Source of the DNA: Candidatus Zhuqueibacterota bacterium 4572_119
Lineage (GTDB): Bacteria > Zhuqueibacterota > Zhuqueibacteria > Thermofontimicrobiales > Thermofontimicrobiaceae
Assembly (NCBI GenBank): GCA_002084535.1
Contig: NBLI01000242.1
Span: forward strand, 1 to 5,535
Direction of reading: 5' to 3'
Length of the DNA: 5,535 bases
Shown here: in pieces, positions 1 to 5,530 of the stretch
Layout of the letters: every line of letters starts with the position of its first letter
Numbering within the stretch: the first letter of the stretch is position 1
Position numbers and translations under genes: made by a program
Notes under the pieces: model-generated
Database searches by the model: none
The model's input: the letters and a program-made list of their open reading frames with translations, nothing else
Told to the model about the DNA's origin: nothing

Positions 1-1
1 T

Positions 2-916
2 TTCGAACCGGTTCCCCCGGATATTGACCCGGAGAAAGAGAAACACATTCTTGGCGCGCAGGCTAATGTTTGGACAGAATATATCCCCACGCCGGAACAC
101 GCGGAGTACATGCTGCTGCCCAGACTTTCAGCTTTATCCGAAGTTGTTTGGTCTCCAAAAGAGGCGCGTAATCTTAAAGATTTTCATTTCAGAATGCAGT
201 CCTTTTATGAGCGTTTGACTGAAATGCAAATCAATTTTCGTATTCCAACTCCACTGGGATTTGGCGGGGAAAGGACTATCTTTGGTGAGACTGTTGTTGA
301 ATTGGAGAATCCATTGTCAACAGGAGAAATTCGCTATACATTGGACGGAAGCGATCCCGGGGAAGGATCACTTTTGTATGGCGAGCCGATTAAAATAACC
401 GGGGACGCGGAAATAAAATCGCGTATTTTTTTAGATAATGGGAAAATGAGTTCATTGACGACTGAAAAAATATTTTTAGTAAATAAAAAGAAAAATGGTT
501 TGCGCTTCAAGTATTATGAAGGAAGGTGGGAAAAGCTGCCTGATTTTGGAAACCTAAAAATAAAAGGGAATGGCAGGTGTTATTCTTTTGATCTGAAAGA
601 AGCGCGGCAGCGAGAAGAATTTTATGGTGTGGTTTTCTCGGGTTTTCTTAAATTAAAGAAAAAAGGTGAATACACTTTTTATACAATTTCAGATGACGGC
701 AGTAAGCTATATGTTGATGGCAAACTGGTGGTGGATAATGACGGATTTCATGGCGCACAGGAGGAGTCCGGTTCTATCGAGTTAAAAAGTGGAAGCCACA
801 AAATTACAGTGGAATATTTTGAATCGTCAGGTACGGAAAAACTCGAGGTGTTGTACGAAGGTCCGGGGATAGAGAAACAAAAAATTTCACCACCATCATT
901 TTTTTATAAAAAATAA
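2..916 (+). CDS. GH20 beta-N-acetylhexosaminidase, 3' part, with chitobiase C-terminal and PA14 domains (5' truncated by window edge)
   Basis: The reading frame is open from base 2, so the start lies outside the window and 304 residues are visible. Residues 1-80 are the end of a GH20 catalytic barrel: the LGAQANVWTEY motif (about 17-27) matches the conserved C-terminal GH20 segment whose Trp and Glu line the sugar-binding subsite, followed by a typical MLLPRLSALSEVVWSP stretch. Residues about 91-160 resemble the chitobiase/hexosaminidase C-terminal beta-sandwich (IRYTLDGSDP). Residues about 165-300 form a PA14 domain with the hallmark ISDDGSKLYVDGKLV, a likely carbohydrate-binding module. The catalytic Asp-Glu pair would lie upstream and cannot be seen. 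Family role: exo-release of terminal beta-linked GlcNAc or GalNAc, probably outside the cytoplasm. The sulfatases downstream suggest a sulfated amino-sugar substrate (inference). An internal ATG at 110 falls inside the GH20 domain and is not the true start. Confidence 0.93.
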   Translation, partial: FEPVPPDIDPEKEKHILGAQANVWTEYIPTPEHAEYMLLPRLSALSEVVWSPKEARNLKDFHFRMQSFYERLTEMQINFRIPTPLGFGGERTIFGETVVELENPLSTGEIRYTLDGSDPGEGSLLYGEPIKITGDAEIKSRIFLDNGKMSSLTTEKIFLVNKKKNGLRFKYYEGRWEKLPDFGNLKIKGNGRCYSFDLKEARQREEFYGVVFSGFLKLKKKGEYTFYTISDDGSKLYVDGKLVVDNDGFHGAQEESGSIELKSGSHKITVEYFESSGTEKLEVLYEGPGIEKQKISPPSFFYKK

Positions 917-927
917 ATGATTTACCA

Positions 928-1020
928 ACCGCAACGAGCGCAATGTTTGCGCAAAGCACGCAAAGAAAAAAAATATGTATTGCGTGCTTTGCGCTGCCTT
1001 TGCGTATCTTGAGGTGAAAT
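928..1020. repeat. Palindromic 93-nt intergenic repeat, copy 1
   Basis: This is an imperfect inverted repeat whose core is a perfect 15-bp stem: 949-963 (gcgcaaagcacgcaa) pairs with 980-994 across a 16-nt A-rich loop, and the outer arms pair imperfectly to about 928 and 1015. It aligns without gaps to 1237-1329 in the same orientation, with about 79 of 93 positions identical by hand count. It resembles the 'gcgcaaag/ctttgcgc' palindromes often scattered between genes in environmental bacterial genomes. It carries no gene. It could act as a transcript-stabilising or terminating hairpin after the hexosaminidase, but no T-tract follows it. Confidence 0.8.
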
Positions 1021-1077
1021 ATTCATAACGATTAGAGATTCTGTTCAGCAAGTCAATCAAGAAAAAACAACAAGACA

Positions 1078-1169
1078 GTGTCATTTCGAACCCCCGAGGG
1101 GTGAGAAATCTGGAATTTGATGTGCTACTTTAGATTTCTCGATCCGCCGCGGCGGACTCGAAATGACAC
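1078..1169. repeat. 92-nt cloverleaf-type inverted repeat (REP/MITE-like)
   Basis: Perfect 12-bp terminal inverted repeats (gtgtcatttcga at 1078-1089 and its complement at 1158-1169) enclose three further arms: a small cccc/gggg hairpin at 1091-1101, a 9-bp stem formed by gagaaatct (1103-1111) and agatttctc (1132-1140), and a perfect 12-bp palindrome ccgccgcggcgg at 1144-1155. Folded as single-stranded DNA or RNA, this would give a cloverleaf. No target-site duplication is evident at its ends. It resembles dispersed 'gtcatttcga...gagaaatct' repeats of environmental bacteria. The mobilising enzyme is not in the window. Confidence 0.8.
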
Positions 1170-1236
1170 GTAGTTTGTCTGCCTACTCTTACAGTTTGAT
1201 TTTTTTGTTTGAGTTCAGTTGTTATTGATTTTTTTA

Positions 1237-1329
1237 ACCGCACCGAGCGCAATGTATGCGCAAGGGACACAAAGAAAAAAAACAAGCATTGCGTGTTTTG
1301 CGCTGCCTTCGCGTACCTTGTGGTTAAAA
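1237..1329. repeat. Palindromic 93-nt intergenic repeat, copy 2
   Basis: This second copy of the 928-1020 repeat has the same orientation and no gaps. An imperfect stem of about 39 bp runs from ttaacc at 1234-1239 to ggttaa at 1322-1327, with the loop at the A-run near 1274-1284. Several substitutions in the left arm (around 1264-1269) weaken the inner stem compared with copy 1, so this copy looks older or more decayed. It ends about 65 nt before the sulfatase start codon, so it lies in or just upstream of that gene's leader. Confidence 0.78.
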
Positions 1330-1380
1330 GAAAATAAATATTAAAACACTTCATTGTTCAAGCAAGTTACATTGTTAAAA

Positions 1381-1386
1381 AGGGGA
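1381..1386 (+). promoter_or_regulatory. Ribosome binding site of the first sulfatase
   Basis: AGGGGA lies 8 nt before the ATG at 1395, a good Shine-Dalgarno match and spacing. A second, weaker AAGG at 1389-1392 is too close to the start to be the main site. No convincing promoter was found between the palindromic repeats and this site. Confidence 0.6.
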
Positions 1387-1394
1387 TTAAGGTT

Positions 1395-2984
1395 ATGAAA
1401 AAAATAAAAATCACCCGCAGGGATTTTCTAAAAACTACTGCTCTGAGTACACTGGCGGCTGGAAGTCCAGCAACGTTTTTTTCTTGCTCGAGACCCAGGA
1501 AATTACCCAACATCCTTTATATTATGACCGACGATCACGCTTACCAGGCAATCAGTTGCTACGGCAGCAAAATCAATCAGACGCCAAACATCGACCGGCT
1601 CGCCAGCGGGGGAGTGCGTTTTGTGAACAGCTTCTGTACCAATTCCATCTGCGCGCCGAGTAGGGCTGTTTTGCTCACCGGCAAATACAGCCATTTGAAT
1701 GGAGTTACGGACAACCGCGACAAATTTGATGCGGCTCAGCAAACTTTTCCAAAACTGCTTCAGGAAAATGGCTACGAAACGGCGCTGTTCGGCAAATGGC
1801 ATCTGAAGTGTGATCCCACCGGATTTGATTATTGGAATATTCTGCCTGGACAGGGTCAGTATTACAATCCTGATTTGATCGAAATGGGCGAGCAGAAACA
1901 AGTGAAAGGATATGCAACTAATATTATCACTGATAATTGTCTGAACTGGCTGCGGAATCGAAAATCAGTTAAGCCGTTTTGCGCGCTGCTTCATCATAAA
2001 GCGCCTCATCGGAACTGGATGCCGGATTTAAAGCATCTATCCATGTATGAGGACGAGGAAATCCCCATTCCGGAAACATTTTTTGATGACTATGAAACGC
2101 GCTGCGCTGCAGCCAGGGAACAGGAAATGCGTATCGCGGATGACACATTTATGACATTTGATTTGAAAGTAAAACCTAAAGAAGGTCGTTTACCGGAAAA
2201 CGAGCGGGAAAAAATTGACGCGCGGATTTGGGAAACCGCGTATTCTCGGTTTACAGAAGAGCAGCGGGAAGAATGGGATCGCGCTTATGATCCCCGGAAT
2301 GAAAAATTTTATAAGTCAAATCTCAAAGGCAAAGAACTGGATAAATGGAAGTATCAGCGATATATAAAAGATTACCTGAGAACTATCGCTTCGGTTGATG
2401 ATAACATCGGCAGAGTTTTGGATTATCTGGACGAAACCGGATTGGCGAAAAATACAATTGTGGTTTATACCTCGGACCAGGGATTTTATCTCGGCGAGCA
2501 TGGCTGGTTTGATAAGCGATTCATGTATGAACAGTCCTTGCGTATGCCGCTGATTATTCGGTATCCCCGGGAAATTAAACCGGGTGTTAATGAAAGTGAC
2601 ATGGTGCAGAATATTGACTTTGCGCCAACGTTTTTGGATTATGCGGGTATTGGCGTGCCTGATGACATTCAGGGCAGATCATTGAGGTCTGTACTTCAGG
2701 GAGTTACACCGGACGATTGGCGACAGTCAATTTATTATCATTATTACGGATACCCGGCATGGCACATGGTAAAAAAGCATTATGGCGTGCGCACGCATCA
2801 GTATAAATTAATTCATTTTTATGACGATATAGATGCCTGGGAGCTGTACGATTTAGAAAATGATCCGCATGAGTTGAATAATGTTTATGATAATCCCCAA
2901 TACAGCAAAATTGTGAATGAGTTAAAAATTGAGTTGAAGAGGCTGCGGGAAAAATACAAGGACACGAATAATCCTGAATTTTAA
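1395..2984 (+). CDS. Tat-exported S1-type sulfatase, N-acetylglucosamine-6-sulfatase-like
   Basis: This 529-residue, full-length formylglycine-dependent sulfatase starts at an ATG with a good ribosome binding site. The N-terminus has a twin-arginine signal (TRRDFLK, residues 7-13, then a short hydrophobic stretch). Cys31 after FFS could be a lipidation site, but the lipobox is poor. Catalytic features are all present: metal-binding Asp46-Asp47 (MTDDH), the C-x-P-S-R motif at 86-90 with Cys86 as the residue converted to formylglycine, GKWH at 133-136, HHKAPH at 200-205, and Asp361-Gln362 with Lys374 (SDQG...FDKRF). Residues 482-497 (WELYDLENDPHELNNV) are the usual C-terminal sulfatase subdomain. 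The DPTGFDYWNILPGQGQYYNP segment and overall layout recall GlcNAc-6-sulfatases (SulfAtlas S1_11), but the exact substrate is inferred from memory. Expected location: periplasm or outside the inner membrane. Neighbouring GH20 and sulfatase genes support a role in degrading sulfated glycans. Confidence 0.93.
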   Translation: MKKIKITRRDFLKTTALSTLAAGSPATFFSCSRPRKLPNILYIMTDDHAYQAISCYGSKINQTPNIDRLASGGVRFVNSFCTNSICAPSRAVLLTGKYSHLNGVTDNRDKFDAAQQTFPKLLQENGYETALFGKWHLKCDPTGFDYWNILPGQGQYYNPDLIEMGEQKQVKGYATNIITDNCLNWLRNRKSVKPFCALLHHKAPHRNWMPDLKHLSMYEDEEIPIPETFFDDYETRCAAAREQEMRIADDTFMTFDLKVKPKEGRLPENEREKIDARIWETAYSRFTEEQREEWDRAYDPRNEKFYKSNLKGKELDKWKYQRYIKDYLRTIASVDDNIGRVLDYLDETGLAKNTIVVYTSDQGFYLGEHGWFDKRFMYEQSLRMPLIIRYPREIKPGVNESDMVQNIDFAPTFLDYAGIGVPDDIQGRSLRSVLQGVTPDDWRQSIYYHYYGYPAWHMVKKHYGVRTHQYKLIHFYDDIDAWELYDLENDPHELNNVYDNPQYSKIVNELKIELKRLREKYKDTNNPEF

Positions 2985-3010
2985 CTGAAATCATGAAGAG
3001 GAAAAAATAA

Positions 3011-3128
3011 ATGAAGCGAAGAACATTCTTTGCTGGGTGATTCGGCGCGTCAAAAACAACACGAGTATTTATACTGGGAATACGCCCGGAAAAAACAGGC
3101 TGTCATCTTTCCTTTGATCAAAAATTGA
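3011..3128 (+). pseudogene. Remnant of a third Tat-type sulfatase gene
   Basis: A ribosome binding site (AAGAGG, 2996-3001) lies 9 nt before an ATG at 3011 that begins MKRRTFFAG, the start of a twin-arginine leader. TGA at 3038-3040 breaks it at codon 10. From 3042, in another frame, the translation reads SARQKQHEYLYWEYARKKQAV and stops at 3126-3128. H-E-Y-L-Y-W-E-F/Y followed by K-Q-A-V is a characteristic C-terminal stretch of many bacterial S1 sulfatases. The simplest reading is that a sulfatase gene once stood directly after the intact one, as an operon partner, and lost nearly everything between its leader and this C-terminal motif. The fragments are short, so the family assignment rests on about a dozen residues. 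No functional product is expected. Confidence 0.55.
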
Positions 3129-3158
3129 TTTGCGGCGTGATTAAATTTCCAATTAGCT

Positions 3159-3167
3159 GTTTGTTTA
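3159..3167 (+). repeat. Left copy of a 9-bp target-site duplication
   Basis: gtttgttta here is repeated exactly at 3294-3302, immediately outside the two ends of the 126-bp inverted-repeat element. A 9-bp duplication is a length made by several insertion-sequence families. Confidence 0.65.
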
Positions 3168-3293
3168 GTAACGCCTCAGTTATGGGAGTATTCAAGATGT
3201 CGCACACTTGAAATTGTAATTGTTGATGGCACAATTTATTACTTAGTTGAAGTGTACGACATCTCTGTCTGCCACCTGTATCTGAGGTATTAC
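3168..3293. mobile_element. 126-bp MITE-like element with terminal inverted repeats
   Basis: The ends match as inverted repeats: the first 12 bases gtaacgcctcag agree at 10 of 12 positions with the complement of the last 12 (gtaatacctcag). The arms continue imperfectly to an inner block where 3195-3209 (agatgtcgcacactt) pairs with 3250-3264 at 14 of 15 positions, giving arms of about 42 and 44 nt around a short AT-rich centre. The element is flanked by a perfect 9-bp direct repeat. It has no plausible coding capacity and would need a transposase encoded elsewhere. It separates the sulfatase remnant from the second sulfatase. Confidence 0.7.
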
Positions 3294-3302
3294 GTTTGTT
3301 TA
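3294..3302 (+). repeat. Right copy of a 9-bp target-site duplication
   Basis: This is an exact copy of gtttgttta at 3159-3167. It directly abuts the right end of the MITE-like element, consistent with insertion by transposition rather than a chance hairpin. Confidence 0.65.
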
Positions 3303-3335
3303 TTAACTTGAAAAAAAGTATTGAAAAATTTACGT

Positions 3336-3339
3336 GGAG
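3336..3339 (+). promoter_or_regulatory. Ribosome binding site deciding the start of the second sulfatase
   Basis: GGAG (within gtggaga) lies 11 nt before ATG 3351. It favours this ATG over the in-frame TTG at 3321, which has only an A-rich, poorly matching upstream sequence and would put ten extra residues before a twin-arginine leader. Confidence 0.5.
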
Positions 3340-3350
3340 AATTTAGTGTC

Positions 3351-4649
3351 ATGAAAGAAATATCCCGGCGAAAATTCATTCAAACACTCGGTTGGGGATC
3401 CGCGGCTCTGACATTTCCCATGTGTAATATTTTCCGGAAGAAAAAGATAAATTTTGTTTTTATTTTGGTTGATGATTTGGGCTGGAAAGATACCGGCTGT
3501 TACGGCAGCAGCTTTTATGAAACGCCAAATATTGATAAGCTGGCTGGTGCAGGAATCCGATTTACCAATGCTTACGCGGCATCTCCTGTTTGTTCACCGA
3601 CACGAGCCAGTATCATGACGGGAAAGTATCCAGCACGGTTGAAAATTACCGATTGGATCGGTGGTGGCGATTTAAAAGGAAAACTGTTACCGGCAGCATG
3701 TCTTCCTTTTCTCCCCAGGGAAGAAACTACCTTTGCCGAGGCTTTTAAACAAGCCGGATATTCTACATATTTGACAGACAGGTTGACTGATGAGGCGGTC
3801 AAATTTATCGATTCGCACCGGGATGGGGCTTTTTTTCTCATGCTCTCTCATTATGCGGTGCACACGCCGATACAAGCCAAAGAAGATTTGAAAACTAAAT
3901 ATCAAAAAAAAGCGGAGAAAATAAAACCAGGCTCAAGCGAAGAATTTGCCCGGGAACGGGATTCGTTCACAAAATTAGTCCAAAATCATTCCGCTTACGC
4001 TGGAATGGTCGAGAGTGTGGATGAAAGTGTGGGGCGGATTTTGGATAAATTGAAACAACTGGGGATTGAAGACCATACCGCGATTATTTTCATGTCTGAC
4101 AATGGTGGTTTGAGCACGCTTAAAAATAAAAAATGGGCGCCGACTGCGAACGTCCCGCTGCGTGCCGGCAAAGGCTGGCTTTACGAAGGCGGCATCCGGG
4201 AACCGATGATTGTTAAATTGCCCGGTGTTCTTGATCCCGGTGAAATATGCCGTGTTCCGGTGATGAGCACGGATTTTTACCCAACCATGCTGGAGTTGGC
4301 AAATATCCCGCCGAAGCCGGAGCAGCACAAAGATGGGGTGAGTCTTGTTCCGTTGCTCAAACAAAGAGAGGCTTTTCAACAGCGGGACTTATTTTGGCAC
4401 TATCCCCATTATCATGGATCAGGAAGCCGTCCCTGCAGCGCGATTCGTTCCGGGGATTATAAATTGATCGAATGGTTTGAGGATGATTCCATTGAATTGT
4501 ATGACCTGAAACAAGACCCTGGTGAAAAAAACAACCTCGCTGAAAAAATGGCTGACAAAGCTAATGAATTAAAAATCAAATTGCGAGACTGGCGTATCGA
4601 AACAGGGGCGCTTATGCCGAGACCGAATCCGGATTGGAGTGGTGAATGA
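3351..4649 (+). CDS. Tat-exported S1-type sulfatase with internal deletion of the GKWH segment
   Basis: This 432-residue arylsulfatase-A-type protein uses the ATG at 3351, chosen because it has a ribosome binding site and places the twin-arginine motif SRRKFI at residues 5-10. Visible active-site parts: Asp41-Asp42 (VDDLGW), C-S-P-T-R at 81-85 with Cys81 as the formylglycine precursor, Lys92, HYAVHTP at 167-173, Asp250-Asn251 (SDNGG) and Lys274 (AGKGWLYEGG). The C-terminal ELYDLKQDPGEKNNLAE block is at about 388-404. In relatives, the AGYSTY region runs into GKWHLG and then about 60 or more residues before YLTDRLTDEA. Here residue 140 joins directly to LTDRLTDEA, so the active-site Lys and His of GKWH and the following loop are absent while the frame is kept. 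The protein is therefore probably inactive or altered (inference). It resembles S1_16-type galactose/GalNAc sulfatases, tentatively. An assembly error is an alternative explanation. Confidence 0.88.
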   Translation: MKEISRRKFIQTLGWGSAALTFPMCNIFRKKKINFVFILVDDLGWKDTGCYGSSFYETPNIDKLAGAGIRFTNAYAASPVCSPTRASIMTGKYPARLKITDWIGGGDLKGKLLPAACLPFLPREETTFAEAFKQAGYSTYLTDRLTDEAVKFIDSHRDGAFFLMLSHYAVHTPIQAKEDLKTKYQKKAEKIKPGSSEEFARERDSFTKLVQNHSAYAGMVESVDESVGRILDKLKQLGIEDHTAIIFMSDNGGLSTLKNKKWAPTANVPLRAGKGWLYEGGIREPMIVKLPGVLDPGEICRVPVMSTDFYPTMLELANIPPKPEQHKDGVSLVPLLKQREAFQQRDLFWHYPHYHGSGSRPCSAIRSGDYKLIEWFEDDSIELYDLKQDPGEKNNLAEKMADKANELKIKLRDWRIETGALMPRPNPDWSGE

Positions 4650-4848
4650 AATAAAATCCAACAACCCTCATTTTGCGATATTTTTTTTAGGTAAAAAAAC
4701 TTGGCTCTCCATTGTCCGGCTTTTTTCCTATTGCCAGCCAAATGTGATACCTGCTTAATAAAAAAATTTCCCCGGATTTTGAAACATTCTGCAACTTAAC
4801 CGTAAAACGAATTAAGTAAATTAATTTACGTTTAACATAAAAAAATCC

Positions 4849-4876
4849 TTGACTTATTTAAAATAATATATATATT
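4849..4876 (+). promoter_or_regulatory. Sigma-70-type promoter candidate for the Xre regulator
   Basis: TTGACT at 4849-4854 (-35) and TATATT at 4871-4876 (-10) are separated by 16 nt and lie in very AT-rich DNA. Transcription from here would give a leader of about 200 nt before the ATG at 5086. The -10 box lies within a perfect palindrome, which would suit repression by a dimeric regulator. Confidence 0.5.
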
Positions 4877-4880
4877 ATTT
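4861..4880. repeat. Perfect 20-bp AT-only palindrome (possible operator)
   Basis: aaataatata is followed directly by its reverse complement. The palindrome covers the proposed -10 box. It may be an operator, perhaps for the Xre protein itself, but AT-only sequence makes palindromes by chance more easily than mixed sequence does. Confidence 0.45.
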
Positions 4881-4940
4881 AATATGAATAATCATTGGCG
4901 GCAACTTTAATTTTGCTGGAACAAAAGATGAGTCCATTCT

Positions 4941-5032
4941 AAAAACCAGGTATTTTAAGATTTTTCATAAATCATGGTGCTATAACTTCAATATAAACAG
5001 TTTTTGTTTTGATAGGAAAATACCTAATTTTT
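4941..5032. repeat. Inverted repeat in the leader of the Xre gene
   Basis: aaaaaccaggtatttt at 4941-4956 matches the complement of 5017-5032 at 14 of 16 positions, across a 60-nt spacer. In RNA this would close a large stem-loop ending about 53 nt before the start codon. It could be a paired regulator site, an RNA structure, or a decayed palindromic repeat. Nothing in the sequence decides between these. Confidence 0.4.
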
Positions 5033-5085
5033 ACCTTTTCAGAGTTGACTCAAAGATATCACGTTATCCAGGCAAAGAGAGAAAA

Positions 5086-5295
5086 ATGCCCATTTTAGTT
5101 AAACTCAATTTAATTAGGGGAAATAATGGGGCAACGCTTTTTGAATTATCAGACAGAATTAACGTCCCGGAAGCGATTCTCTCGTCATTGGAAAAAGGAG
5201 AAACAAAATGGCTGCGCTTCGGTATGTTGGAAATGATCTGTGAAGAATTAAAATGCCAGCCGGGTGATATTCTTGAGTATGTTCCCAAAAAATAA
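5086..5295 (+). CDS. Small Xre/Cro-type helix-turn-helix regulator (YozG-like)
   Basis: This 69-residue protein is almost entirely one Cro/C1-type DNA-binding domain (HTH_26-like). Residues about 16-35 (ATLFELSDRINVPEAILSSL) form the helix-turn-helix, EKGETKWLRFGMLEMICEEL follows, and the C-terminus CQPGDILEYVPKK is the family signature ending. The length is normal for the YozG-like family. The start is supported by a purine-rich AAGAGAG 4-5 nt upstream of the ATG. Regulators of this type are usually cytoplasmic, and many sit beside a small membrane protein gene. No partner is visible on either side here, so it is an orphan within this window. It has its own promoter candidate about 200 nt upstream and is not obviously part of the sulfatase operon. 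Its target is unknown. Autoregulation at the 4861-4880 palindrome is conjecture. Confidence 0.88.
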   Translation: MPILVKLNLIRGNNGATLFELSDRINVPEAILSSLEKGETKWLRFGMLEMICEELKCQPGDILEYVPKK

Positions 5296-5390
5296 ATGCA
5301 ATCCGGATGATGTAAGTTTTTTTTCGATATAAAAAAAATGGTAACTGATCACAGGGTATTTATAAATTATTTTTTTGACAGGTTGTAGAT

Positions 5391-5409
5391 CCCGATTCTT
5401 TTTATCGGG
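5391..5409. repeat. Short cccgat/atcggg hairpin
   Basis: A perfect 6-bp stem (5391-5396 with 5404-5409) encloses a T-rich 7-nt loop. No T-run follows it on either strand, so it is not a standard terminator. Similar short 'atcccgat...atcggg' hairpins occur as dispersed intergenic repeats. Confidence 0.4.
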
Positions 5410-5530
5410 GATAACAGGATATTCTGGATTTACAGGATTAAATTAAGTAACATAATTACAAAATTTGAATAATTTGCAAAATCAATCTACTTTAAATCCA
5501 GTTAATCTTGAGAATCCTGTGATCCTGTCC
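5409..5530. repeat. Imperfect inverted repeat of 'acaggatt' type reaching the window end
   Basis: The left arm (5409-5441, containing ggataacaggat, ctggattt and acaggatta) is related to the complement of the right arm (about 5493-5530, containing aatccagttaatc, aatcctgt and gatcctgtcc). Each arm itself consists of short degenerate 'acaggatt'-like units. This resembles low-complexity 'caggatt/aatcctg' palindromic repeats common between genes in environmental genomes. It may continue beyond the window. No gene is seen from 5296 to 5535. Confidence 0.5.

Larger units (their letters stand above)
4650..5085. other. AT-rich intergenic region between sulfatase and Xre gene
   Basis: No coding region is supported in these 436 nt. 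They hold an imperfect hairpin at 4796-4835 (ttaaccgtaaa pairing with tttacgtttaa, 10 of 11), a promoter candidate at 4849-4876 overlapping a 20-bp palindrome, and a long-range inverted repeat at 4941-4956 and 5017-5032. No strong Rho-independent terminator was seen after the sulfatase stop. Confidence 0.6.

Noticed and set aside
24..218. Plus-strand open frame at 24-218
   Set aside because: It overlaps the GH20 frame, whose translation matches the family motifs. This is an out-of-frame shadow.
928..1329. CRISPR-like spacing of repeats
   Set aside because: There are only two copies, each is itself a long hairpin, the separation is over 200 nt, and there are no regular spacers or cas genes.
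896..1354. Two minus-strand open frames (896-1084 and 1130-1354) with similar peptides (RYAKAAQ.TQ...FFFF)
   Set aside because: Both lie across the two copies of the palindromic 93-nt repeat, and their similarity only reflects that repeat. There are no ribosome binding sites or domains.
3141..3311. Stop-free plus-strand frame through the MITE-like element
   Set aside because: It has no ATG with a ribosome binding site, the peptide resembles no family I know, and the stretch is explained by the inverted-repeat element.
3321..3350. TTG at 3321 as the start of the second sulfatase
   Set aside because: There is no good ribosome binding site before it, whereas ATG 3351 has GGAG upstream and gives a standard twin-arginine leader.
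4701..4741. Possible terminator hairpin ttggct/agccaa after the second sulfatase
   Set aside because: The stem is only 6 bp with a loop of about 29 nt, and the T-run is inside the loop, not after the stem.
5045..5068. TTGACT at 5045-5050 as a -35 box for the Xre gene
   Set aside because: The nearest -10-like sequence (gttatc) is only 12 nt away, so the spacing does not fit a sigma-70 promoter.
5301..5324. atccggat dyad followed by a T-run as a terminator of the Xre gene
   Set aside because: The dyad has only 4 bp per arm and no loop, and the T-run starts 8 nt later. This is too weak to call.
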